Origin: Parietaria judaica
Lineage: Eukaryota > Streptophyta > Magnoliopsida > Rosales > Urticaceae
Assembly: GCA_954871525.1 (NCBI GenBank)
Contig: OX940864.1
Coordinates: 25,786,001 to 25,850,000, forward strand
Length of the DNA: 64,000 nt
Direction of reading: 5' to 3'
The translations under genes and the position numbers were made by a program. The notes beneath the pieces were generated by a model. That model was not told the origin of the DNA. It saw only the letters and a list, made by a program, of their open reading frames with translations, and did not search any database. Shown piece after piece: positions 10,364 through 20,985 of the stretch (positions are counted from its first letter, which is position 1; the number at the start of each line of letters is the position of its first letter).

Positions 10364-10469
10364 ATTATGCAATTATATGTAAAAAGTAAAATTTTTTGTC
10401 TTGATATGAAAAGGTTTTTGAGAAATATCTATAGAATTCATGCACAATAAAAATTAACATAACAAGATC

Positions 10470-10963
10470 TTGACAAGATCTTGGCAAGACGGTCGGGCAG
10501 AAAAAGTACCGGAGGAATTGCGTTTTATCTCAACGGGAATCTGATCACCTGGCAGTCACAAAAGCAGAGAATTGTAGCCCTTTCATCTTGTGAAGCCGAG
10601 TTCATGGCAGCGACCGCAGCGTCGTGTCAAGCATTGCGGCTGAGAAACTTATTAAGCAAGGTTACCGGAATCGAGCAGAAGCTAGTAACTCTCTATGTGG
10701 ATAACAAGTCCGCAATCGCACTAATGAAGAACCCAGTGTTTCACGTACGCAGCAAGCACATCGACACTCGTTTTCACTTTATTCGCGAGTGTGTCGAGAA
10801 ACGAGAAATCATCCTAGAGTTTGTAAGCACCAGAGAGCAACGAGCTAACATTCTCACCAAAGCTCTAGCTCGAGTCAAGTTCGTTGAGATGAGAGAGTTA
10901 CTCGGCGTGAAGAACCTCGAGTCACGTCAAGCTTACGGGGGAGAATGTAAACGTAAGCCATGA
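10470..10963 (+). pseudogene. Ty1-copia RNase H, 5'-truncated
   Basis: The frame encodes GRKSTGGIAFYLNGNLITWQ, ALSSCEAEFMAA, LYVDNKSAIALMKNP, RSKHIDTRFHFIRE and ANILTKAL, the ordered RNase H motifs at the end of copia polyproteins. It ends in GGECKRKP before the TGA at 10961-10963. Sequence before 10481 does not match the copia frame, so everything upstream of RNase H is lost. The related element at 22192-25536 carries the same ending on the other strand. Confidence 0.85.
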
Positions 10964-11230
10964 CGTTTTCTTTTACTATCTTATCCACTAGCATATCAAG
11001 TTGATACAATACTTTATTATACAATCTCTTGCTTGACTACCAAGTAGTGGGGTAATATAGTAATTTAGCAAAGTATTACTTGCCTATATAAAGGCAAATG
11101 TATGTTGTATTTGAAGTATCTCCAACTCTTCTATTTACTCATCAATATAGTCAGAGAAGTCTTTCTCTCTTATCTCATACTCTTTTATATTCTCCCTTGT
11201 TTATTTCAAACCCATCAAAAAGCACTAAGT
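10946..11230 (+). repeat. 3' LTR of the truncated copia element
   Basis: A polypurine tract GGGGGAGAA (10937-10945) is followed by a TG start at 10946. The block contains a TATATAAA promoter box at 11085-11092 and CT-rich leader sequence. The right end is not certain because the 5' LTR is missing. Confidence 0.5.
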
Positions 11231-13014
11231 GCAGCCCTCATTGTCATTTCTCTTTTTTCATTAGTGTGTTTGGGGTGGTGTTTTAATTTCGGGCCAATAT
11301 TCCTCGATTTTGGAACCAACAAAGAATACCCCGATACCGATACCTAGAATCTAAGAATAATGGAACTAAAATACCCTGATTATAATAACAACTTAATTTT
11401 TAAATTTCGGAATCTAAAAGTACCAAAATTAAAATATCCGGATTAAAATACTGAAAATTCGCATTATTTTGAAATGTGGATTAAAATAACCACCTTAAAT
11501 TAGGGTATTTTTTATTTCATATAAAATAAATACATTTTTAATCCATATATTGGATTATAATAAAGTTATCCATAAACTTACTATTTTTTGGATTTTCCGA
11601 TTATGATTTTAATCCGAGTAGTTTTAGATTTTGAAATAAAATAAATTTATGTGGTTATTTTAATTTGGGCATTTTTAGATTCCGTATATTTCCCTTCGAG
11701 AAAATTTTTATGTGTATTTTTTAGATTGGGGTATTTTAATCCAAGTATTTTGACTTTTGGAGAAGAAAAATTTCAGTTTTGGAGTAAAAAAATTGTTTAA
11801 AAAATTAATTTTGATTTTTTTATTATTAACAAAACATTTAATTTTTTCTAATAAAATAATACAATGCCACAATGCAGTCGAAAGACATGGCATGTGACGG
11901 TCAATTGTATGCCACGTGGCATTTGACTATTTATTTAAGAGTATTGTTACTTTCTCAGCCAAAAAAATGAAAACTTATCGGAGTCATTTGAAAGACTACA
12001 GAAACTTATTCCGTGATAATCCTTTTTATATTATTATAAAAATTAATATAGTAGAGTGTCCCTCGTAACATTATTTATTACGGTGTTCCTGTATCTTTAG
12101 CCCGAACCCTATTATAAGTTATTATTATTATTATTATTTCTTCTATCTTTATTCCAATGGCTAAATTGTTTGTAGAACCATTTATCTTTAGCCCAAACAC
12201 TATTATAAGTTTTTATATAGTTATTTATTTATTTCTATCTTTTATCTCATGGCTAAATTGGTTGTAGAATATAGATCAGGTCCTCCAAATTATGATCGAC
12301 TTCATGCCCACTAGCTGAACTAAGCTTTACATTCGTAAGGTTAGATTTAATTTTTTGTCGAATATTGTATTTAGAGGTTTATATTTAATTTTTAATAAAA
12401 AAATTAAAGAGACTTGAGTTGATTTTTTTTTAATTAAAAAATTCACTAATAAAACCAAACTGGGACATAAATGTAAAAAAAAAAAAAAAGTAAGTAGTTT
12501 GAACCCCCCCAACCCGCTTTTACCTTGCAAAATCCGCCAAGGACGTCGAAGGCTCGGCGAGCCCCTTTGTTGGATGGGAGGACCGTTAGAGCCCACTTCT
12601 CTCTCTCGCATACACACATGCACAAGTACATTTTATTATGCCGACCATATAGTAATTTGAGACGACTTCACTCGATGCAACTCCGAAGATGTAGCCATTA
12701 GCCACAAAATAAATCTCGTAAAAAACGCGTGCTCACCTCCACTCGGTTTATCACATGATATCTCCATGATAACATATTGAGAACTTTTGCCGTGACAAAT
12801 CAAAAATTGAAACTTTTTTCTGCGGAAAAAAGAAGATAACAATTTTTGTTGCAGAAAAATAAAACATTTTTTAAAACTCGATACATAAATAACATCGACT
12901 ATATAATATTTTGTAAGATTTTGACTTTAACTAACATAATTTAATTATCTTTCCATAAATTAATAACATGTATGATATAATAATCTACAATGAATATTGA
13001 TCAATATACGATCA
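11231..13014. other. AT-rich spacer with a local duplication
   Basis: 12092-12177 and 12183-12268 are imperfect tandem copies (TATCTTTAGCCC ... ATTATAAGT ... ATGGCTAAATTG-TTGTAGAA). An (ATT)n run is at about 12119-12138, a poly-A at 12476-12489. No gene is recognised. Confidence 0.55.
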
Positions 13015-13548
13015 TCATTCAAGTACGTCGACGATGAGACCAACGACGACCGTGATATCATCTTTCTTCCCTACAGACAACAATCACCCCGTCGACGCAG
13101 ACTTCTCCCTCGACAATGGCGTTGAACACTTTTTGTCTATCGATTTCATGTGCGCTGCCTCTGCGATCATCTCGGCCACCGCTTGCGGCGACGAGCGCCT
13201 ACTAAACCCTTGAACCACAAGCGCCTCAATCTGATCGACGAACAAGTTGTCCAAAACCCCGTCAGTGGCGACCACAACTACATCCCCGGCCACCAGCGTC
13301 AGATTGTACTTCTCGGCGCAGCTCGGCTTGTCAGTATGACGCTTGTTGCCGAGCTGGAAGGGGGTATATGATGATCGACATTGATATTGAAGACGGGACC
13401 GCGTGAGAAGGACGCCACTACGGAACACTAGGAAGCCGCTGCCCCCGACATTCACCGCCCTCAGCATCCCGTCCCTTTTGATAAATAAACACAAAATTAA
13501 TTTTTATTATTCCGGAAAAACATTAATGTAATTTATAACCATCTACTT

Positions 13549-14870
13549 GGGCTGTGCATAAAACCCGAAAATGCGGGTTTTAAACCGAAACCGGACCGAA
13601 ACCGATTTAAAAAAACCGAAACCGAATTAAAACCGGGTCAAACCGAAACCGAATTTTTTAAAACCCGCAACCGGAATAAACCGGTTCCGGGTTCCGGGTT
13701 TTGAGTTATAAAACCCGGAACCCGGGTAGTAAGTTACTAAAACCCGGTTTTTTAATTAAATATTTAATTTATATTTATAATTTTTCAAATTAAGAGTCTG
13801 TATTCAATACAGTGTATTGTAATTGTATTATGGCCGCAGGCAGCTCATTCAAAACGACAAAAAATTATATTCAGTTGAAGAACGACATGTATATTGTATT
13901 GTGTTATTATTAGGGTTTAATCCTCTTTTTCATTCGACTCCCTCTCGGCCTCTCTCTCCTCTCACTTGCGTCGTTTCTCACTCTCGCCCCTTTCTCCCTC
14001 TCTCTCCTCCACTCGCCGTCTCGACGTCTCGCCGTCTCGCCTCCGCTCAGTGCCTCACGCCGTCGCTGCTCTGCTCAACGTCTCTCGATTCTGCTCTGGT
14101 CAGCGTCATCGATTCTGGTCAGCACCTCCTCGACGATTTCATGTACTCGATTCTGCTCTGGTCAGCGTCATCGATTCGGGTTTGGGTTACTGATTCATTG
14201 TTATTGAAGGATTTAGGGTTACTGAAGGATTTAGGGTTACTCGATTATGCTCTGGTCAACGCCATCGATTTGGGTTTGGGTTACTGAAGGATTTAGGGTT
14301 ACTTATTCATTGTTATTGAAGGATTTTGGGTTACTGAAGGATTTAAGGTTACTGATTCATTGTTATTGAATGATTTAGGGTTTATGATCTAATATTTTTC
14401 TCTGTGTTATTGTGTTTATAGAGGATGCTTGAAGACTTGAAGACTTGTTTTTTTTTTTTCCTGTGTTATTTGGACTAGTTTAGACCTACTGTTGCTATGT
14501 TTTGTTGGTCCTGTGTTGCTATGTTGGACCAGATTTTGGACTTCCTGTGTTGCTATGTTTTTTTTGTCTTTGTTTTGTTGCTATGTTTTATTTGGAGTTC
14601 CTTGTGTTATTTGAACCAGTTTTTATGTGTAATTTCAATTTTTTTTTAAATATTATTATTCGGGTTAAAATCCGGGTTAAAACCCGGAACCGAATTTAAA
14701 ACCCGAACCCGATTAAAATCCGGGTTCGGGTTTTAAAACCAAAACCGGGTTATAACCCGAACCCGGATTTCCGGGTTTTCAATTTTAAAATCCGGTTTCG
14801 GGTTTTAAAATTGAAAACCCGGAAATCCGGGTTCGGTTTCCGGGTTTTACACCCGGTTTCTTTACCCCAT
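13549..14870. mobile_element. hAT-like deletion derivative inside the PP2C pseudogene intron
   Basis: Both ends are dense in AACCCGGAAACCGG-type motifs (13560-13750 and 14660-14850) arranged as opposing subterminal arrays, as in the element at 7009-7703. The left end starts near TTGGGCTGTGCATAAAACCCG; the right end is GGGTTTTACACCCGG...TTTACCCCA. The core holds a CT-rich leader-like stretch (13935-14060) and an irregular minisatellite (14080-14390) of GATTTAGGGTTACTGAAGG units. No transposase remains. I found no exact target duplication, so the ends are approximate. Confidence 0.55.
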
Positions 14871-15438
14871 ATAAACCTTGTTTGTTTATTGACGAAATAC
14901 TTATACAAACTTTAAAAAAAATTTACCCATTTTAGTACATTTTACTATGCACAATGAGTATTTTTCTTCTTCTTCAGTTTTGCGACTAAATGGGCAATTC
15001 GTATCATTTTCTAATTAATTTTGTTTACTATTCTGTTAATCTTAAATTTCTAGATAAATAACTAATATGTTAAAAAATTAAAATGAGCAGAGGTATAAAA
15101 TTCTGAAGAATCCTACCCGAAAGATCTTATATTAACGGAGTAAGCAACTTTATAAGTAAGGTGTCATCACTTAATTAACAAACTCATAAAAAATAGCGTG
15201 ATTGACTGCCGTAATTTAAATATAAAAGAAAAATAAACTATTAAATATTATTACGATTCTTTGAAGAGAAAAACAAATAAAAAAAAGGCAGAAAGAAAGA
15301 AAGAATCACATATCTATATATACTAACTATATATATATCACTGCAAATTTTAAGAAGATATAACCTTTTAATTTATTTTTTTAGGGAAGAAGATATAACT
15401 TTAAAATGCTAAAACAGCAGAATATCAGTAGATTTTTT

Positions 15439-15469
<31 letters not shown>

Positions 15470-15470
<1 letters not shown>

Positions 15471-15601
15471 AGCGGAACTAGAATTTGAACATCGGGGTGG
15501 CTGATTTAAATTTTTAGTGTAAATAGAAGAGGTTTACAGCTAAAAATGATCAATTAAAAAAATTTGGGGTGGCTGGAACCATACCACTCACAAGAGTGGT
15601 T

Positions 15602-15606
<5 letters not shown>
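15470..15606. mobile_element. Small foldback insert in an (AT)n tract
   Basis: The ends AGCGGAAC and GTTCCGC(A) are inverted repeats, and both sides are (AT)n microsatellite. The interior repeats GGGGTGGCTG near both ends. This fits a MITE that landed in a TA-rich site, but the target duplication cannot be read inside a microsatellite. Confidence 0.4.
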
Positions 15607-15633
<27 letters not shown>

Positions 15634-15636
<3 letters not shown>

Positions 15637-15814
15637 TGAGTAGTTTTAAACGAAATTACGTTGCACAGTTTTAATGTAATCTATTTTAGGATAGTACTGC
15701 TGAGCAGAATTTGAATATATATATATATATATGTTTGAGTAGTTTTAAACGAAATTACGTTGCACAGTTTTAATATAATCTATTTTAGGATAGTACTGCT
15801 GAGCAGAATTTGAA
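15634..15814. repeat. 99-bp tandem duplication
   Basis: GTTTGAGTAGTTTTAAACG through GAGCAGAATTTGAA occurs at 15634-15715 and again at 15733-15814 with one base change, separated by (AT)n. It lies within intron 2 of the PP2C pseudogene. Confidence 0.85.
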
Positions 15815-16617
15815 CTTTCCATATAATTCTAATTAATCCTAAAATCGTACATGAATATCAGAAGATATTTTAAAGAAAATATCATGCGTTAAATAATAAT
15901 TAAATCAGCATTGCAATAAAATAATCAACTAATTAACAAAACCATTAAAATTTAACAGCATAATTGATTATATCGTGATTAAAACTTGAAAACAATATCA
16001 ATTATTAATGAAAAAAATTATAAAATATAAAAATATTATGAAATATTATTGAAATCATTACTTTGAAAACTATTATACACCAATTAATTTTAAAAATCAT
16101 TACTTTAAGTTTAAATTACTCAAAAATAAAAATACAAAAAATATGGAATTAATATAATAGATCTGTTCTGAAAGGTTTGATACGTGAAGTAGGGCACGGT
16201 GTTACCTGTGTGTGAGTATGCAGGCCGTGGAGGAGCCGAGCGGTATGTTGGACGCCCCACGGAAGGCCGCACTTAAAATACGCTTCGGGTCAGGGCCGGC
16301 TACTCGTGCAGCGTCGGCCGCGCAGTTCATGAGCATACGCGCATACTCTCCCGGGTCCACGCCCGAGTTCTTCCATCCGCCCACCCCGTCTGCCACGCCG
16401 ACCGTCTCCTCTTCAATATGCACGAAGTGGGCGTCCTCGCCGTTAGGGTGCGTCTTTGTGTTCTTCGCAATGTTGAACGATCCTGCGATCATTCGCATAT
16501 GAGGCTTGTCTAGGGTTTCAGACGTTTGAGCCTCGCCTCCATTGTTAACCCTAGTGTAGTTCTTCTGAAGAAATAATGGATGCATATTTATAAACCAAAC
16601 TCCATAAAAGAAATTAT

Positions 16618-17377
16618 TGAAATCGGGTATCAACGATGTTGATGAGGTTGTCTAGACAAGGTTGTCTACACAACAATTTTAAAGCACACAGAAACCAAAT
16701 ATGCGTAAAAGAATGAACAAGTGAACACGCGATATTTGGTAACGCAGTTCGCGAACCCCTCGTGGGAACCTACTCTGCGGGGCACTGACCCAGAAGCTTT
16801 ATTCCACTGGAAAACATTCACAAATGTTACACGGTCATACAGGATACTTAAATGAGTTTCACAAGGGAATAGATAAACTCCCCCTCAAGACCAGGCGCAG
16901 CTGGTGATCCGACTCCAGGGAAACAACTTGCTTCTCTTCAGAACAGTCTTGTGATGTCTTCAACTGTCTCCAGCCAGTCGTCACTTCTCTCAAGAAAGAT
17001 CTCAAGACTCTCCAGTTCTGATTTAAGCAATTCGATGAATTTCGTTCAGAGTGCTCGATGTTCCAGCCACATCTAGCAAAGGCTTTATAAGCCGATCTTC
17101 TTGGCTTCCAAATAAGGCAATCAGGGCACCACAATCAGCGGGATTAATTGTCCCCAACGGTAACATCAATCAATTCGATTCAGACTCAATCAGATGAGGA
17201 TATCGAATCGAGCTGACTGATCGTGGTGATAACTCCTTGAAGATCTTTGACTCCAGCAACATATCTCTTCAATAAATGCGCAGATCTTCAGCAACTTGTT
17301 GAACCAACCGATGTCTGGACATCCTGTTACTACTACACATAATGACAAAAACAAAAAGAACAAACAGTGTTCTTACA
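16618..17377 (-). mobile_element. Solo LTR in intron 1 of the PP2C pseudogene
   Basis: Compared with the sister gene, intron 1 is interrupted here. The insert has TG and CA ends (plus strand TGAAATCGGG to TCTTACA) and the 5-bp target duplication ATTAT on both sides (16613-16617, 17378-17382). On the minus strand it runs TGTAAGAACACTG to CGATTTCA and carries a TTATAAG box and an AATAAAG polyadenylation-like signal. 760 bp with no coding domain and a 5-bp duplication fits a solo LTR. Confidence 0.65.
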
Positions 17378-17544
17378 ATTATTATATAGAGATATGAAAT
17401 ATAATATCTTACCTTCATTAATCCTAACGAAGAAGCTAATCCGATGATTAGAAAGTACAGCTTTGAGAGACATGATTTTTCACTCCTTGTAAATATTGAT
17501 AATGGCAGAAAAAGAGTGAATAATTGCGATTTATAATCAGGTAT

Positions 17545-18385
17545 ACTTTATAGATGGAAAGAATAAAATCAATAAATCAACATATTACGGTACGTTAGAT
17601 CAAGGTATAATTCTTCATCGTAATCAAACTCTGTCGCTCCATGCTTTTTCTGATGCTGACTGGGCTAGTAACAAAGATGATTATACGTCAACAAGTGCTT
17701 ACATCGTATATCTTGGGCGAACTCCAATTTCGTGGAGCTCTAAGAAGCAACGCACCGTCGCGCGATCGTCAACGGAAGCTGAATATCGTGCTGTCGCCAC
17801 AACTGCTGCTGAACTACGTTGGATATGTTCTCTTCTCAGTGAACTTGGCATCCAGACCTCAGAAGCTCCAGTCATCTACTGCGACAATATTGGAGCTACA
17901 CATCTCTGCTCTAATCCAGTCTTCCACTCGAGGATGAAGCACAACTCGAGGATGAAGCACATTGCAATTGACTTCCATTTTATCCGCGAACAAGTACGAA
18001 GTGGGGTTCTTCGTGTTGCTCATGTTTCAGCTACAGATCAGCTAGCAGACTTACTCACAAAGCCACTCTCACGTACTCCATTTCTTCATCTCAGATACAA
18101 GATTGGGCTCTCCACTAGGAGCTCCAACTTGAGGGGGCATATAGAAGGAAAGAATAAATCATAAAGCAATATATTTCTCATTATTATAGAATAAATTAAT
18201 AACTTAATTCTAGGAATTATGTTAGCGTGTAATTAGTCGGCAATTGGCACATGATTGGAGAATCAACATTAATATGTTGATTTATTGATTTTAGGGATTC
18301 TGTATTTTTATGCCTAAGATTGTATGAGAAGAACTTGTATATATTGTTATTTCAAATCAATAAAGAACAACCCATTATAACATTA
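17545..18385 (+). mobile_element. Ty1-copia deletion remnant (RNase H plus 3' LTR)
   Basis: The frame from about 17580 to the TAA at 18162-18164 has no internal stop and encodes GTLDQGIILHR, LHAFSDADWASNKDDYTST, WSSKKQRTVARSSTEAEYRA, VIYCDNIGATHLCSNPVFHS and ADLLTKPL, the copia RNase H domain. A 15-bp in-frame tandem duplication (SRMKHNSRMKH, 17928-17957) is present. PPT-like TTGAGGGGGCA precedes an LTR start near TATAGAAGGAAAGAATAAA (18139). A similar TATAGATGGAAAGAATAAA occurs at 17549, so the left edge may be residual 5' LTR fused to RNase H by a large internal deletion. It sits in the promoter of the left PP2C copy. Confidence 0.7.
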
Positions 18386-19609
18386 TTAATAGGGATAATA
18401 GCGGCATAAATCCCTAACCTTTACTCAACTGGGGCGGCATAGCCCCAACCCCATTTAATAGCGGCGGAAGTACTAAAAGTTGAACTCCGTTAATATTTAA
18501 CTACCAGCCGTTAGTCGATGGTGACGTGGCGACAAATCCTCATCCACGTGGCTGCCACGTCAGACCCGCGCCATCATGACGTCATCATCGCATCATCCTG
18601 ATAATTGAAAAATAATTGGCATTGAAAGGATTCGAACTCATGCCATCAGCCCTTCCCCAAAACACCCTTGCCACCTGATAACTAAATTTTATTTTGTTAG
18701 CGGCTAATGTTCTCTCCGTCAATTTTTTATTGTCACCGTTAATTTTTGTCACATAAACTGGCACGTCACTAAGCCACGAAAACCTCATATGCCACGTGGC
18801 ACTTTTTTTATTATTATATATTTTAAATTTTATATTAATTTTTAATTATATTTAAATATTTTTTTACTCTCTCGCTCTCTCTCCCTCTGTCTCTGTTCTC
18901 AACTTAACTGGACCCAAATTCACTCTCTCTCTCGTACGCAATTTGAGAGAGAAAGGCCAAAAATCATTCGAGCGAGTAATGCAAAGCTTCGAGTAGTTCC
19001 AGCGAGCGAAGCCATTGACCGCAGTTTACCCTCTAAGAAAATGTCTTATAGCAATTGGGCTTTTTTATTTCGTAATTGTAGAATAAATATACTTTGTTAT
19101 ATAAGGGTCTAATTTGCCTATGAATTAGGCCTAGCTGAAGCAAAAAAAAAAAATTGCGAAAATTCTTGGCTCAGAAGTTTTAAAAAAACATAAGAGACTT
19201 AAAAAGATAATTTTTTACTAACTTGTTCCGATTGTTAATTGAATAAGAAGCTTGTTAGGCTAGGAGTTAAATCTATCCTGCGTGAAGTGGTTTGACTAAT
19301 ATAGTATTATAAAATTGAAATATCAAGTTTTTTAGTTGCTTATGGATTCACTGCACAAATTTTATAGGATTTGGAAATCGGAGACAAGTAATAACGTTAA
19401 TATTTTTAATTAATTTAGATTTCTAATTATTCTAATGATGGAAAATAAATCATTCCGGCCCCGTCATAATGAAATCGTAGTTCCGTCTTTGGTATTTTAT
19501 AGCATTGGCATGCATCAAGTCCAACGACTATAATTAGTTAAGTAAATGAAAATAATTAACACTAATAATTCAAAATTTGATGATAATGATTATTGATCAC
19601 TCAATATCA
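18386..19609. other. Spacer: Mutator-like TIR fragment, SINE-like stretch, displaced PP2C upstream sequence
   Basis: 18397-18445 (AATAGCGGCATAAATCCC...GGGGCGGCATAGCCCC) resembles the terminal sequence at 39560-39605 and, more loosely, the TIRs at 27239 and 30129; no partner end was found. On the minus strand 18690-18618 has a tRNA-like layout (GGTGGCAAGGGTG then GAGTTCGAATCC), possibly an old SINE. 19040-19180 matches 21255-21430 upstream of the intact PP2C gene. No coding gene. Confidence 0.45.
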
Positions 19610-20985
19610 TCATACAAGTACGTCGACGATGAGACCAACGACGACCGTGATATCATCCTTCTTCCCTCCAGTTAACAATGTCTTCGTCAACGCAGAAGTG
19701 TTCCTCGACCATGGCGTTAAACACTTCTCGTCCATCGATTTGATGTGCGCCGCTTCCGCGATCATCTCGGCCACCGCCTGCGGCGACGAGCACCTCCTAA
19801 ACCCTTGAACCAGGAGCGACCCAATCTGATCGACAAACAAGTTGTCCAAAACCCCGTCGGTGGCGACCACAATGACGTCCCCCGCCAACACCGCCAAATG
19901 GTACTCCTCGATGCAGCTCGGATTGTCGTCGCGGCGTCCGTTGCCGAGCTGGAAAGGGGTATTTGATGTTCGTCGGTGATATTGAAGACGAGACCGCGTG
20001 AGAAGGGCGCCTCTGCGGAACACTAGGAAGCCGCTGTCTCCGACATTTGCCGCCCTCAGCACCCCGTCCCTTTTGAAAAATAAACATGGAAATTAATTTT
20101 TATTAATAAAAAAATACTAAACCTTAATATTAAATTTTTTACTATTTTATTAATCGTAAAATTCTACATAGATATTTAATAATAATTAAAAAAATATTAT
20201 GATCACTACTAATGAGAAAAATAATAAAATATAAAAATATACTGAAATAGTATTAAAATCATTACTTTAAAAACTACCATATTCCATACCCCAATTAATT
20301 TTAAAAATCATTACTTTAAATTACTAGAAAATAAAAATAGAAAATATAGAGTTAATATCATATCCTTTCTGAAAGATAAGATACGTGAAGTCGGGCACGC
20401 TGTTACCTGTGTGTGAGTATGCAGGCAGTGGAGGAGCCGAGCGGTATGTGGGACGCCCCACGGAAGGCCGCGCGTAAGATACGCTTCGGGTCGGGCCCGG
20501 TTAATCGGGTAGCCTCGATCGCGCAGTACATGAGCATACGCGCATACTTTCCCGAGTCAACGCCCAAGCTCTTCCACCCGCCCACCCCGTCCGCCACGCC
20601 GACTGTCTCCTCTTTAAGGTACACGAAGTGGGCGTCCTCACCGTTAGGGTGCGCCTTTGTGTTCTTCCCAATGTTGAACGATCCGGCGATCATTCTCAGA
20701 TGAGGCTTGTCTAGGGTTTCACTTTGAGCCTCGCCTCCATTGTTAACCCTAGTGTTGTTATCCTGAAAAACATAATGAATACAAATTTTATAAACCAAAC
20801 TCGATAAAAGAAATTATTATATAGAAACATGAAACATTATATCATACTTTCTTTAATCCGATAGAAGAAGCGAATCTGATGAGTAAATCCTTTAATTTAG
20901 AAAGTGCAGCTTTGAGAGCACATGATCTTTCACTCCTCGTCAATGCCTGATCATGGCGATCAAAGTTCATGGGACCAAAATCCAT
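19610..20985 (-). CDS. PPTC7-like protein phosphatase 2C, three exons, 317 aa
   Basis: Mg/Mn-dependent Ser/Thr phosphatase of the PPTC7 (SpoIIE-like) branch. Exons on the minus strand: 20985-20848, 20762-20407 and 20069-19610 (138+356+460 = 954 nt). All introns are GT-AG (85 and 337 bp) and join in frame. Motifs in order: GEDAHF (87-92), GVADGVGGW (101-109), GSSTACI (about 157-163), NVGDSGFLVFR (173-183), VVATDGVLDN (232-241) and KKDDITVVVG (301-310). The acidic metal ligands (D89, D104, D236, D303/D304) are all present, so activity is expected. The junction ILTH-R-DGVLRAANVGD crosses exons 2 and 3. The N-terminal 46 residues are basic and amphipathic (SERSCALKAALSKLKDLLIR), so an organelle address is possible but not shown. 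Known relatives are mostly plastid or mitochondrial. A broken tandem copy lies at 13015-17473. Confidence 0.9.

Larger units (their letters stand above)
13015..17473 (-). pseudogene. PPTC7-like PP2C phosphatase, left tandem copy (broken)
   Basis: Paralogue of the intact gene at 19610-20985. Exon 2 (16564-16206) encodes NGEDAHF, GVADGVGGW and GSSTACILTH. Exon 3 (13474-13015) has the same 460-nt length as in the sister copy. Breaks visible: (1) a TGA at 13086-13084 ends the frame before the KKDDIT metal-binding motif, which is still readable downstream; (2) NVGGSGF replaces NVGDSGF; (3) relative to the sister gene, 51 bp containing the start codon are absent just before the exon 1 relic (about 17413-17480), and the only ATG there (17473) is out of frame with exon 2. 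Intron 1 has grown from 85 to 847 bp and intron 2 from 337 to 2731 bp by mobile-element insertions. It may still be transcribed but cannot encode a complete phosphatase. Confidence 0.85.

Noticed and set aside
14200..14390. TTTAGGG repeats resembling plant telomere sequence
   Set aside because: The motif sits inside a longer irregular unit (GATTTAGGGTTACTGAAGG) and never forms a head-to-tail TTTAGGG array.
13549..14870. Exact hAT target duplication for this element
   Set aside because: I compared the flanks (ACCATCTAC at left, TATAAACC at right) and found no 8-bp match, so I do not claim borders to the base.
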